A stretch of DNA of 32,530 nucleotides from Paracoccaceae bacterium (GCA_028749255.1 JAQTYE010000014.1:1-32530); one strand, 5' to 3'. Shown: positions 23,607-32,254, counted from the first letter of the stretch. Translations and numbers: made by a program. The notes: generated by a model not told the origin, from the letters alone.

Positions 23607-24704
23607 ATGGACCAGGTTGTCATTCTGGGCGCGGGGCGGATCGGGCGGCGGATCGCCGAACTGTTGCAGCCACGTGCCGCGGTCGTTCTGGTGGATCACG
23701 ACACCGACAAGCTTGATCTGGCGCAGTCTGCGGGGCTGGTCGTGGCGCCGCTGCCGCCCGGGGCCTCGCGCGTGGCGTTGCGGCAGGTTCTGGCGGGGGC
23801 GGCGGCGATGATTGTTGTCGATCCGTTCCTGCCTGCGCCCGATCTGGCGGCGCTCTGCGCCGAGGCGGGGTGCCATTACCTTGACCTGCTGGAAAGCGAT
23901 GACAGCGCGCGCGAGGTGGCAAGGGCTGCAGCGAATGCGCCTGCCGGGTTGCGCATTGCGCCCGGCTGTGGGTTGGCGCCGGGGTTTGTGACCGCGCTTC
24001 TGGCCGATGAAATCGCGCGCAGCCCGGCCAGTGCGGAAATCACCGCCTATGTGGGTGTGCTGCCGTTAAAGCCCGCGAACCGGCTGGGATACGCCAATAT
24101 CTGGGGCATTCAGGGGCTGATGCAGGAATATACCCGCCCGGTGGTGACGCTGCGCGAGGGGGCGCTGGCCCAGGACGCGCCGCTGAGCGGTCTGGAAACC
24201 GTGGTCTTGGGCGGGATCGAGCTGGAGGCTTTTGCGACCGCAGGCAGCATCGACGCGCTGGCGCGGCGCCATGCGGGCGATCTGCGCGGGCTGGGGTTCA
24301 AGACGCTGCGCTACCCGGGCCATCGCGATTACATGTTGTTTTTGCTGGATGACATGGGGCTGCGCCACCAATTGCACCGGCTGTCGAGCCTGCTGATGAC
24401 CGCACTGCCCGCGACCGAGGCCGACCGCGTGATGATCGCGCTGCGCACCGTCAGCGCACCGGGCGCGCGGCCGCGCTGGGGGATCTGGCACCATCTGGCG
24501 GCCCCGGGCCCGGATGGCCAGTTGCGTTCGGCGATGGCGACGCTGGCGGCGGCGCATGTGGTGGCGATGTGGGATTATCTGCGCACGACCCCGGAGGCCG
24601 GACCGGTGCTGATGGCGGGCGATGTGCCGCTTGCGTGCTTGCAGGCCAGCCCTGCCTTTGCTTTGCTGGCGCCAGAGCCGCCGATACACAGCGCCTCGGC
24701 CTGA
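23607..24704 (+). CDS. Saccharopine dehydrogenase / lysine 6-dehydrogenase-like oxidoreductase
   Basis: A 365-residue protein with an N-terminal Rossmann motif VVILGAGRIGRRIAELL (about residues 4-20), then HYLDLLESDDSAREV and the marker PGCGLAPGFVTAL, which are characteristic of the saccharopine dehydrogenase / lysine 6-dehydrogenase group. Such enzymes use NAD(P) to make or break a secondary-amine or terminal-amine bond. It is coupled to the ABC ATPase gene: the ATG at 23607 has GAGG that overlaps the ATPase stop. An opine-type or lysine-derived substrate would fit both this enzyme and the divergent opine-oxidase-like complex. The reaction and substrate are not determined. Confidence 0.8.
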   Translation: MDQVVILGAGRIGRRIAELLQPRAAVVLVDHDTDKLDLAQSAGLVVAPLPPGASRVALRQVLAGAAAMIVVDPFLPAPDLAALCAEAGCHYLDLLESDDSAREVARAAANAPAGLRIAPGCGLAPGFVTALLADEIARSPASAEITAYVGVLPLKPANRLGYANIWGIQGLMQEYTRPVVTLREGALAQDAPLSGLETVVLGGIELEAFATAGSIDALARRHAGDLRGLGFKTLRYPGHRDYMLFLLDDMGLRHQLHRLSSLLMTALPATEADRVMIALRTVSAPGARPRWGIWHHLAAPGPDGQLRSAMATLAAAHVVAMWDYLRTTPEAGPVLMAGDVPLACLQASPAFALLAPEPPIHSASA

Positions 24705-24716
24705 GGGGGCAGCACC

Positions 24717-25643
24717 ATGGCAGAGCGGGAATTCAACGACGGTCCGGTGGGCTCGACCCGGCGTCAGCCGAAGGTCGATATCGCGCTGCTGCAGACCTTT
24801 CACCTTGTCGCGCGCACCGGGTCGTTTTCGGCCGCCGCACGCGAATTGAACCTGTCGTATCAATCGGCCGCCAACCATGTGCGCCGACTGGAACAGATGT
24901 ATGGCGCGCGGCTGCTGGAAACCGAACAGGGTTCGCGCAAGGTCACGCTGACCGCGCAGGGCAAGGCGCTGCATGCCTCGCTGGGCGAAGAACTGGACAC
25001 CATCCTGTCGCGGATTTCGGTGCTGTTGCACGATGTGCGGTCGGTGCTGCGGGTGGGCGTGCCCCAGGCGTTGTTTCACCATTTCTTTCCGGCGATCTTG
25101 CAGGATTTCCGCGCCGAGGCGCAGGATATCGACCTCGCGTTTTTCGAACGCGACACTTTGCTGGAATCGATGATGCTGGATGGGGCCCTGGATGCGGCGG
25201 TCAGCGAGCGCAGCTTCAATCAACCCGCGATCGCGCAGCACGAACTGGGCAGCTATCGGTTGGCACTGGTCTGGCCGCGCGCCTGGGGGGTGGATGTCGC
25301 CACGGATGGGTTCGAGGCGGTGATCGACCGGCCATTCATCAGCTATGAAACCGGGCAGGCGCTGCGCACGCGTTCGGTCGAGTATCTGACGCGGCGCACC
25401 GGGCGGGCGCCACGGGTCGCGACCTCGGCCTCGGGCAGCACCTCGGTCACGCAGCTGATCCGCGCGGGGCTGGGCTTTGGCGTAACACCCGACTGGGCGG
25501 TGCCCGACGACGATCCGCAGCTTGACAAGATCGTGCTGCATGAAATCGAGCCAGTGAAAATCTGGTTCTCGCATACCGCGTTTCTGGGGACGAACCGCTA
25601 TGTCCGGTTGCTCAAACAGGTGTGCGAGGCGCATCTGAGCTGA
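24717..25643 (+). CDS. LysR family transcriptional regulator
   Basis: A 308-residue LysR-type regulator. The winged helix-turn-helix spans about residues 20-80 (LLQTFHLVARTGSFSAAARE, then LSYQSAANHVRRLEQMYGARLL). A typical effector domain begins at about RSVLRVGVPQALFHHF. There is an unusual N-terminal extension of about 20 charged residues before the helix-turn-helix. GAGGGGG lies upstream of the ATG at 24717, 12 bp after the dehydrogenase-like gene, so it is probably the last gene of that operon. It is the natural regulator of the divergent control region 20921-21225, which is inference. Confidence 0.9.
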   Translation: MAEREFNDGPVGSTRRQPKVDIALLQTFHLVARTGSFSAAARELNLSYQSAANHVRRLEQMYGARLLETEQGSRKVTLTAQGKALHASLGEELDTILSRISVLLHDVRSVLRVGVPQALFHHFFPAILQDFRAEAQDIDLAFFERDTLLESMMLDGALDAAVSERSFNQPAIAQHELGSYRLALVWPRAWGVDVATDGFEAVIDRPFISYETGQALRTRSVEYLTRRTGRAPRVATSASGSTSVTQLIRAGLGFGVTPDWAVPDDDPQLDKIVLHEIEPVKIWFSHTAFLGTNRYVRLLKQVCEAHLS

Positions 25644-25678
25644 CGCCTGCCCCCGGAATTGACCCGTCCCGGAATTCG

Positions 25679-25687
25679 GCTAACCTG
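25679..25687 (+). promoter_or_regulatory. GCTAACCTG element upstream of the AraC gene
   Basis: GCTAACCTG ends 28 bp before the ATG at 25715. The same nine bases occur 29 bp before the serine hydrolase start at 26837, and the 26 bp upstream of both copies are similar too. Here TTGACC (25659-25664) lies 16 bp upstream of TAACCT, so the element may be the -10 region of a promoter. Confidence 0.45.
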
Positions 25688-25714
25688 ACCTGGGAGACAG
25701 GGAGGGGTGACAAG

Positions 25715-26728
25715 ATGCTTGAGGAGGCGCTTGTCCTGGATGCGCACGGAACGCCGATACAACATGATCGGCCGACCCGGTCGCAGGATTGGGACGAAGT
25801 TCAGGAATTCTGCCAGAGTGTTTACATGCCCTACCGCGTGCGCCCCTTGCAGCGGCTGGCGCGGCCCGATGCGACGATGATTTCGGCGCGTTCGGGGGCT
25901 GTGACGATGACCCGGTTTTCCTATGGCACCGGCATCCATCTGGATCGGTTCGACCCGGAGGCGGGCAATATTCTGGTGCTCAACACCCTGCGTGGTGCGT
26001 TGCGCCATCAAGCCACGGCAGAGCCCGCGACGACGGCCCCGGGCGAAAGTTTCGTGGTCGATTGTTCGCGCACCGACTATTGGCTCGATGGCGATGCCGA
26101 TCACATGCAGCTGAACCTGACGATCCCGCATGACGTGATGGAACACACGGCGGAAAAATGGTTCGGCTTTGTCCCCGACGACGCGTTGTGGACGCGGCGG
26201 GTGAAGTTTGGCGGGGCGGGGTCGCGGTGGCTCAGCTTGCTGGATTATGCGACACGCACGGCGTCCGCCGATCTGCCGCTGGCCGCAGATGGCCCGTTGG
26301 GGCGGCATCTGGAAGAGGTGATCTGTCTGGAACTGCTGATGGAATGGGCCCGCGGTGCGGGGCTGTCGCTGCAACAGGGCGCGCGCTGTGCTGCGCCCCG
26401 CTATGTGCGGCAGGCCGAAGAAATTCTGACTGCCGAGGCGCGCGATGCCCCGACCATCGGTGATGTGGCGCGGCGGTTGGGCGTGTCGGCACGCACCCTG
26501 TCCGAGGGATTTCGACAGTTTCGCGGCCTCACGCCGCCCGCATTTCTGGCGACGCGGCGTCTGGAAGGGTTGCGCGCCGATCTGCAAACCGCGCCGCCGG
26601 ACCACACCGTCGCTGTGCTGGCGGCGGGTTGGGGGTTTGTGAACCTTGGCGCGCTGGCCGGGGCCTATCGGGATCGGTTCGCCGAACTCCCCTCGCAGAC
26701 CCGCGCCCGTGCCCGCTGCACGCAGTGA
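25715..26728 (+). CDS. AraC family transcriptional regulator
   Basis: A 337-residue regulator with an N-terminal AraC-binding-like sensor region (residues about 20-220, including MTRFSYGTGIHLDRFD) and a C-terminal helix-turn-helix (IGDVARRLGVSARTLSEGFR followed by RGLTPPAF and AVLAAGWGFVNLGALAGAY). GGAGGGG precedes the ATG at 25715 by about 7 nt, and the frame upstream of it is not family-like. It is followed after 108 bp by a serine hydrolase gene that shares its upstream element, so it may control both itself and that gene. It is only distantly similar to the AraC protein at 12130-13101. Confidence 0.9.
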   Translation: MLEEALVLDAHGTPIQHDRPTRSQDWDEVQEFCQSVYMPYRVRPLQRLARPDATMISARSGAVTMTRFSYGTGIHLDRFDPEAGNILVLNTLRGALRHQATAEPATTAPGESFVVDCSRTDYWLDGDADHMQLNLTIPHDVMEHTAEKWFGFVPDDALWTRRVKFGGAGSRWLSLLDYATRTASADLPLAADGPLGRHLEEVICLELLMEWARGAGLSLQQGARCAAPRYVRQAEEILTAEARDAPTIGDVARRLGVSARTLSEGFRQFRGLTPPAFLATRRLEGLRADLQTAPPDHTVAVLAAGWGFVNLGALAGAYRDRFAELPSQTRARARCTQ

Positions 26729-26799
26729 TCGCGCAGGCAGTTTTCTTCCGAAACCGGACAGGGGGTTCCGACGCGGGACAGATTTCGCCCCGCAGTCAC

Positions 26800-26808
26800 G
26801 CTAACCTG
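26800..26808 (+). promoter_or_regulatory. GCTAACCTG element upstream of the serine hydrolase gene
   Basis: The second copy of the GCTAACCTG element, ending 29 bp before the ATG at 26837. The preceding bases share several positions with the copy at 25679 (CGG..., CG.CCCG, A.T). No good -35 box is seen at the matching distance, so a regulator-binding half-site is as likely as a -10 region. Confidence 0.45.
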
Positions 26809-26836
26809 CCCGTCTGAGTTGGTAAGGGAGGAAACC

Positions 26837-28030
26837 ATGACCAATCTTCAAACACGCTGCGATGCCATTCTGTCAGGGGTCTGCACAGGCGCGGCGCGGG
26901 TGCCCGGGGTTGTTGCAAGTGTGACGGACCGGCAGGCAGACATCTATTCCGGCGCCTTCGGCGAACGTCGCATCGGCGCGGATCCGATGACCGAAGACAC
27001 CGTCTTCGCGCTCTTTTCCACGACCAAGGCAATTGCTGGCACGACCGCGCTGCAATGCGTCGAAGACGGGCTGCTGGATCTGGACGCCCCTGCGAAAGAC
27101 TATGCCCCTGCGATCGGTGCGTTGCAGGTGATCGACGGCTTCGATGCGGCGGGTGCCCCGCGCCTGCGCGCCCCCAAAAGCGATGTCACCACGCGGCAGC
27201 TGCTGCTGCACACCGGCGGCTTTGGCTATGACTTCTTCAATGAGACCTACAAGCGGCTGGCCGAAGATCATGGCCAGCCCTCGGTCGTTACCGGATCGCG
27301 GGCGTGTATCGAAACGCCGCTGCTGTTCGATCCGGGCACGCGCTGGGAATACGGCACCAATATCGACTGGGTCGGGCAGGTGGTCGAAGGCATCCGCGGC
27401 AAGCGTCTGGGCGCGGTTATGGCGGAACGTGTTTTTGCCCCGTTGGGCATTACCGACATGGCCTTTACCCGCACCGCCGAGATGAAGGCGCGCACCGCCA
27501 CGATCCACGCGCGCGGTGCCGATGGCAGCCTGAGCCCGATGGACGGTTTCGCGCTGCCCGACAATCCCGAAGTGGATATGGGCGGGCACGGGCTGTATGG
27601 CACGGTGAGCGAATATATGAAGTTCATTCGCATGTGGCTCAATGACGGGGCCGGTCCGCAGGGCCGGGTGCTCAGGCCCGAAACCGTGGAATGGGCCGTC
27701 AAAGGGGGCCTTGTGCCGCCGCAAAAAGTGACGATGTTGCCCGGGGTGATCCCCAGCCTGTCCAACGATGCCGAATTCTTCCCGGGCCAGAAAAAGGACT
27801 GGGCCTATACCTTCATGGTCAATTCCGAAGAGGCACCGACCGGCCGACCGGCGGGGGCGCTTGGTTGGGCCGGGCTTGCCAACAGCTATTTCTGGATCGA
27901 CCGTAAGACGGGGATCGGCGGCTATTGGGCGACGCAGATCCTGCCCTTTGCCGACGCGGTATCCTTCGGCGGCTATATGGATTTTGAAACGGCGGTCTAT
28001 CAGACGCTGAACGCGGCCCGCACCGCCTGA
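26837..28030 (+). CDS. Cytoplasmic serine hydrolase, beta-lactamase-fold esterase type
   Basis: A 397-residue protein of the beta-lactamase/EstB-like serine hydrolase superfamily. The nucleophile motif is STTK (Ser61-Lys64) in [14 protein letters not shown], the tyrosine is probably Tyr172 in [10 protein letters not shown], and [12 protein letters not shown] is the family's HTGG block. No signal peptide is visible, so unlike the hydrolase at 13225 it probably stays in the cytoplasm. Members hydrolyse esters, cyclic amides or D-amino peptides. AGGGAGG just upstream of the ATG at 26837 fixes the start. The pairing with an AraC regulator suggests substrate-induced expression. Confidence 0.88.
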   Translation: MTNLQTRCDAILSGVCTGAARVPGVVASVTDRQADIYSGAFGERRIGADPMTEDTVFALFSTTKAIAGTTALQCVEDGLLDLDAPAKDYAPAIGALQVIDGFDAAGAPRLRAPKSDVTTRQLLLHTGGFGYDFFNETYKRLAEDHGQPSVVTGSRACIETPLLFDPGTRWEYGTNIDWVGQVVEGIRGKRLGAVMAERVFAPLGITDMAFTRTAEMKARTATIHARGADGSLSPMDGFALPDNPEVDMGGHGLYGTVSEYMKFIRMWLNDGAGPQGRVLRPETVEWAVKGGLVPPQKVTMLPGVIPSLSNDAEFFPGQKKDWAYTFMVNSEEAPTGRPAGALGWAGLANSYFWIDRKTGIGGYWATQILPFADAVSFGGYMDFETAVYQTLNAARTA

Positions 28031-28101
28031 TCCCCCCGGGGGTATCTGCGCCAACGGAAAGGCCGCATCTTCTTGGCAAAAGCCGTCGTTGTCGTCGGAT
28101 C

Positions 28102-28134
28102 AAAAAGAAACGGGGCCACAATGGGCCCCGTTTC
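28102..28134 (-). terminator. Intrinsic terminator of the TRAP transporter operon
   Basis: GAAACGGGGCC and GGCCCCGTTTC form a perfect 11-bp stem around a 6-nt loop. Read on the minus strand it is followed by TTTTTG, a proper U-tract, and it lies 18 bp after the dctP stop. On the plus strand it is followed after a few bases by GGTTTT, so it may also end the serine-hydrolase transcript. Confidence 0.85.
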
Positions 28135-28151
28135 GGTCGGTTTTACCACAT

Positions 28152-29246
28152 TTACTGGGTGGCGCAGGCGCGGATTTTCTCGATGTCCGGGCCGTTCGGG
28201 TTGCGACCCAGATTGAACGGGGCCGAGGCCGAACGCCAGTTCGAATAGTCCTGCAGATATTCAAGCTGGCTCAGGTACACCTTGGCCGAGCTGGGGTTTT
28301 CGCAAGCGACTTCCGCGATCACGGCGTTGGCCATGGTCTGGATCTTGGCAAGCGCCTCATCATCCATGCGGGTGATTTCGTTCACTTCCTTGAACTGCTT
28401 GTAGGCGTCATTCGCCCGCCGCTCGGTGAAGGACAGCGACCACATCAGGTTTGCTTCGGCCGCGATTTCCAGCTTTTCCTGGGTTTCCGGGCTCAGCGCA
28501 TCCCAGGCCTGCTTGTTGATCATCACCCCAAAGACCGAGGCCGACTGGTGCCAGCCGGGCGTCGCCCAATAGTTCGTGACTTGCTGGAAGCCCCCCGACC
28601 AATCGACGTTCGGGGTCGAGAATTCGGCCCCGTCGATCACACCGCGTTCCAGCGACTGATAGATCTCGCCGCCGGCCATCGACACTTGCGACCCGCCCAG
28701 CTGGTTCAGCAGACGGCCCTGCTCCAGACCCGACAGACGCAGGCGTTTGCCTTGCAGATCGGCGATGGAGCGGATCGGTTCCTTGGTGTGGAAGCCGGAT
28801 TCGTTGTTGGTCACCGCATAGGGCAGATAGACCATGCCGAATTTGCCGTAGACTTCGTTATACAGCTCTTTGCCGCCCCATTGCTGGATCCAGTTCACGT
28901 AATCGACGGCGTTGAACAGGCTGGCGGTGGTGGCCAGCGGCGAGAAGGCCGCATCACGCCCCGCCCAATAGCCCGGCCAATCGCCGCCCGCCTGGATCGT
29001 GCCGCTTTCGACCGCGCCGAACACCTCGCCCGCGGGGACAAGGCTGCCGCCTTCGAAGAATTCGATCTTCAGATCGCCGGGGGTCAGCTTGTTCGCCAGT
29101 TCGACGAAGTGCTTGTCCATCTCGATCAGTTCGAGCGAGTTCGGCCAGGTCGTGGTCATTTGCCAGCTGGTTTCGGCCTGCGCGGAAACCCCCGCGCCGA
29201 TCAGTGCCAGCGTGAACACCCCGGTTTTCAAGGTCTTGGTATGCAT
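28152..29246 (-). CDS. dctP: TRAP transporter periplasmic binding subunit (DctP), 2-oxoacid-binder (TakP)-like
   Basis: A 364-residue DctP-type binding protein. The signal peptide spans about residues 1-24 (GVFTLALIGAGVSAQA). Family landmarks include WQMTTTWPNS at the mature start, GGSLVPAGEVFGAVESGTIQ, and the selectivity-helix region GKRLRLSGLEQGRLLNQLGG, where the arginine pairs with the ligand carboxylate. The stretch GAEFSTPNVDWSGGFQQVTN and the YWATPGWHQSASVFGVMINK segment resemble the 2-oxoacid/lactate-binding subgroup. A cargo of this type is inference. GGAGGAG lies 6 nt before the ATG. It is the last gene of the dctQ-dctM-dctP operon. Confidence 0.9.
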   Translation of the reverse strand: MHTKTLKTGVFTLALIGAGVSAQAETSWQMTTTWPNSLELIEMDKHFVELANKLTPGDLKIEFFEGGSLVPAGEVFGAVESGTIQAGGDWPGYWAGRDAAFSPLATTASLFNAVDYVNWIQQWGGKELYNEVYGKFGMVYLPYAVTNNESGFHTKEPIRSIADLQGKRLRLSGLEQGRLLNQLGGSQVSMAGGEIYQSLERGVIDGAEFSTPNVDWSGGFQQVTNYWATPGWHQSASVFGVMINKQAWDALSPETQEKLEIAAEANLMWSLSFTERRANDAYKQFKEVNEITRMDDEALAKIQTMANAVIAEVACENPSSAKVYLSQLEYLQDYSNWRSASAPFNLGRNPNGPDIEKIRACATQ

Positions 29247-29277
29247 TAACTTCTCCTCCTCAGTCAGTGCAGATTGA

Positions 29278-30603
29278 TCATTGGGTCTTGTAGAGCGTAT
29301 CCGGCAGCCAGGTGATCAGCTGCGGGAACAGGGCCAGGGCCAGCGCCATCATCACGATCAATGCGATGAACGGCATCACGCCCAGGATGATGTCAGATGT
29401 CTTGATGTCGCGCGGCGACAGGGCGCGCATGTAGAACAGCGCATAGCCGAAGGGCGGTGTCAGGAACGAGGTCTGCAAGACCACCGCCGTCAACACCACG
29501 AACCACAGCTCGCTGATGCCCATTTCGCGCACCACCGGCAGGAAGATCGGGAAGGACAGCAGCACGATGCCGGTCCAGTCCAGGAACATCCCCATGATGA
29601 AGATCACGAACATCATCATCGTGATCAACATCCACGGTTCCATATCCAGCCCGCGCATCATGTTTTGCGCCGCATGCAGACCGCCGGTGATGTTGAACAC
29701 CCCGGTGAAGGCGGTGGCGCCAACGACGATAAACAGGATCATCGCCGAGGTCCGCCCGGTTTCCCACAGCGCCGAGGCAAAGGTCGCCCATTCGAACCGG
29801 CCGCGGAAAATCACGATCAGCAGCGCCAGGAACGCGCCGATTGCCGAGGCTTCGGTGGCGGTGGCGATGCCGGCCAGCATCGTGCCGAGGATCCCGAAGA
29901 TCAGCACCAGCGGCGGCAGCGCCTCGAGCAGCAGCATCGGCAGCAATTGCGACACCGGCACACGTTCTTCCATCGCCACCGGCGGCGCCAGATCGGGACG
30001 GAACAGCGCGACCAGCGCGACATAGCTCGCATACAGCAACCCCAAAATCACGCCCGGCACCATCGAACCGGCGAACAGCTCGCCCACCGACAGCGACGAG
30101 TTCGACGACATCAGAATCAGCATGATCGAAGGCGGGATCAGAATGCCCAGGCACCCCGAGGCCGCAATCAGCCCGGTCGTCAGCCGCTTGGAATAGCCGT
30201 ATTGCAGCATCGGGCGCAGGGCCATCACCCCCATCACGGTGATCGAGGCGCCGATGATGCCGGTGGTGGCCGCCAGCAAGATCGAGATGAACACGACCGC
30301 AAGGCCAAGCCCGCCGGTCACGCGCCCCATCAGCAGGCGCAGCGTCTCGAACATCCGGTCGGTCACGCCGCTGTCCGACAGAAACCGCGCCATCAGAACG
30401 AACAGCGGAATCGCGATCAGGATATAGTTGTCCAATACCTCGCCGAAGATCCGGTTGATGACGATGCCCAGCACCATCGGCTTGCCCGCGATCAGCGCGC
30501 CCAGCACCGCCGTGCCGCCCAGAACGAAGGCCAGCGGATGGCCCATGAACAGCCCAAGCAGCAACAACCCGGCCATGATCAGGCCAATAACTTCACCCGA
30601 CAT
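29278..30603 (-). CDS. dctM: TRAP transporter large permease (DctM)
   Basis: A 441-residue membrane protein with about twelve hydrophobic segments covering nearly the whole chain, the normal size of DctM. It starts MSGEVIGLIMAGLLLLGLFMG and has the typical GCLGILIPPSIMLILMS and FLTPPFGYALFYMR loops. DctM binds Na+ and the binding protein, and carries the substrate together with DctQ. Its start overlaps the dctQ stop by 11 bp, so translation is coupled; 31 bp separate it from dctP. Confidence 0.94.
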   Translation of the reverse strand: MSGEVIGLIMAGLLLLGLFMGHPLAFVLGGTAVLGALIAGKPMVLGIVINRIFGEVLDNYILIAIPLFVLMARFLSDSGVTDRMFETLRLLMGRVTGGLGLAVVFISILLAATTGIIGASITVMGVMALRPMLQYGYSKRLTTGLIAASGCLGILIPPSIMLILMSSNSSLSVGELFAGSMVPGVILGLLYASYVALVALFRPDLAPPVAMEERVPVSQLLPMLLLEALPPLVLIFGILGTMLAGIATATEASAIGAFLALLIVIFRGRFEWATFASALWETGRTSAMILFIVVGATAFTGVFNITGGLHAAQNMMRGLDMEPWMLITMMMFVIFIMGMFLDWTGIVLLSFPIFLPVVREMGISELWFVVLTAVVLQTSFLTPPFGYALFYMRALSPRDIKTSDIILGVMPFIALIVMMALALALFPQLITWLPDTLYKTQ

Positions 30604-31096
30604 GAGGATGCTCCTGCTTGTTCAGCGCCAGCTTCAGAACCTCGGACACGCCTTGCAGCAGCAACAGCCCCGCAGCGACGGCCATCGCGATCTTGACCGG
30701 ATAGACCGGCAGCTGAATCGCGCCATAGGTGGTTTCCTGTTGCGCCAGCGAACGCATGGCGAAATCCCAGCTGCGGGTGGTGAACACCCAGGCAAAGGGA
30801 AAGAAAAAGATCAGATAGCCGAGGATCTCGACCACCCGCCGCGGCCCGTGCCGTAGTGTTTCGGTCACCAGATCAACGCGCACATGCGCCTGATGGCGCA
30901 GCGCGTATCCGCCCAGCAAGATGAAGTAAAAACCGTAGAGTTGTTTCGTCAGATCGAACGCCCAGAGTGTCGGCGCGTTGAAGCCATAGCGCAGGACCAC
31001 GTCATAGATGATCATGCCCGCAAAGATGACAGCAACGAAGGCCACGACACGGCCCACAATCTCGTTCAACCCGTCGATCAGACGGATCAGCACCAT
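30593..31096 (-). CDS. dctQ: TRAP transporter small permease (DctQ)
   Basis: A 167-residue protein with four hydrophobic segments, typical of DctQ: a first helix near VAFVAVIFAGMIIYDVVLRY, GFYFILLGGYALRHQAHVRVDLV (the HVRVD motif), ILGYLIFFFPFAWVF, and a last helix near MAVAAGLLLLQGV. The ATG at 31096 is chosen because GGAGG lies just upstream; the frame extends 14 codons further back without such a site. First gene of the operon, divergent from a LysR gene with 122 bp between the start codons. Confidence 0.88.
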   Translation of the reverse strand: MVLIRLIDGLNEIVGRVVAFVAVIFAGMIIYDVVLRYGFNAPTLWAFDLTKQLYGFYFILLGGYALRHQAHVRVDLVTETLRHGPRRVVEILGYLIFFFPFAWVFTTRSWDFAMRSLAQQETTYGAIQLPVYPVKIAMAVAAGLLLLQGVSEVLKLALNKQEHPHVG

Positions 31097-31180
31097 TAGA
31101 TTTCCTCCCAAAACTCCGATGACCGGCGCGAACCGCACCAGTCACCTCCCCTCGGTCTGATTAAAGGGCGGGATGCGACG

Positions 31181-31197
31181 GTTTGACATGGGCAAAC
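31181..31197. promoter_or_regulatory. LysR-box candidate in the dctQ/lysR divergent region
   Basis: GTTTG, seven bases, CAAAC: a 5-7-5 inverted repeat containing a T-N11-A spacing. It lies 21 bp before the LysR start codon and about 85 bp from the dctQ start, the usual place for an autoregulatory LysR site. TTGACA (31183-31188) overlaps it. On the minus strand TTTAAT (31160-31165) could be the -10 of dctQMP. Both promoter guesses are tentative. Confidence 0.5.
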
Positions 31198-31218
31198 GTG
31201 CAGAGGTAAGTTGCAAAA

Positions 31219-32121
31219 ATGCAGACAAGTTTTGACTGGAATGATCTGAAGTTTTTCCTAGCGCTGTCCCGTTTGAAACGGATGACAGTGGCGGGCCGTG
31301 CCTTGGGGATCGACCAGACCACGGTCGCGCGCCGGATCCGGGCGTTGGAGAAATCTGTGGGCGCGCAGTTGTTCATCCGCGATGAGGTTGGATATGCGCT
31401 GACGCAGGCGGGCGAACGCCTGTTGCCGATCGCGCTGGATGTCGAGCGGTCAAGCACCCGCGTGCACGAGCAGATCGTGGGCGAGGCCGGGCGTCTGGCG
31501 GGCACCGTGCGGATAGGTGCCCCCGATGGTCTGGGCACCTATATTGTCACCCCGCTGCTGGCCCGGTTTCAGCGCGATAATCCCGACGTCGATGTGGCCC
31601 TGGTGGTGCGGTCGCGCCAGTTCCAGATGTCGCATCAAGAGGTGCACCTGTCGCTGGATTTGTCCTTGCCTACAAGCGGCAGGCTGCTGGCGCGACGGAT
31701 GACCGACTACCACCTGCATTTCTTTGCCGCGCCCGATTATCTGCGCCGCTATGGCCGCCCCGAAAAGCTGCGCGATCTGCGCCACCACCGGCTGGTCGGC
31801 TACATCCCCGAGATGCTGTTTTCCGATGAGTTGCGCTATCTCGAAGAGCTTGGGATCACCACGCCGGTGGGCTTTGCCTCGACCTCGATGATCGCGCAGC
31901 GCGAGGCCGTGCGCGAGGGGGCGGGGCTGGCGATTTTGCCGCGGTTCATGGCGCTGGACGACCCCGGGCTGGAGCCGGTTCTGATCGATGATTATGTGCT
32001 GACCCGCACTGTCTGGATCCTCAGCCACCAAAGCACCGAAGACCTGGCCCGGGTTCGGGTGGTGTCGGAATATTTGCAGCAGGTCGCGCGCAAGGAACGT
32101 AGCCGCTTTTTGATCAGCTAG
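31219..32121 (+). CDS. LysR family transcriptional regulator, divergent from the TRAP operon
   Basis: A 300-residue LysR-type regulator. Helix-turn-helix at about residues 8-65 (FFLALSRLKRMTVAGRALG, then DQTTVARRIRALEKSVGAQL), in the branch that begins with FDWNDLKFFLAL. The effector-binding domain starts near GTVRIGAPDGLGTYI. The Shine-Dalgarno is weak (GAGGT about 12 nt upstream of the ATG at 31219), which fits low expression of a regulator. Position suggests control of dctQMP and possibly of the acyl-CoA synthetase that follows 133 bp downstream. Confidence 0.9.
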   Translation: MQTSFDWNDLKFFLALSRLKRMTVAGRALGIDQTTVARRIRALEKSVGAQLFIRDEVGYALTQAGERLLPIALDVERSSTRVHEQIVGEAGRLAGTVRIGAPDGLGTYIVTPLLARFQRDNPDVDVALVVRSRQFQMSHQEVHLSLDLSLPTSGRLLARRMTDYHLHFFAAPDYLRRYGRPEKLRDLRHHRLVGYIPEMLFSDELRYLEELGITTPVGFASTSMIAQREAVREGAGLAILPRFMALDDPGLEPVLIDDYVLTRTVWILSHQSTEDLARVRVVSEYLQQVARKERSRFLIS

Positions 32122-32254
32122 GTCCCCCAGGCGCAATTTGCATTCCCTGGCGTCAACTTTTCCGGCGATAGACAACCCTGCCGCGAATGCGCTCAGTTTG
32201 CCGCGGAGGAGGGCGCCCCGATACCGGGGGCGCCACGACAGGGGAGGAGAGCGC

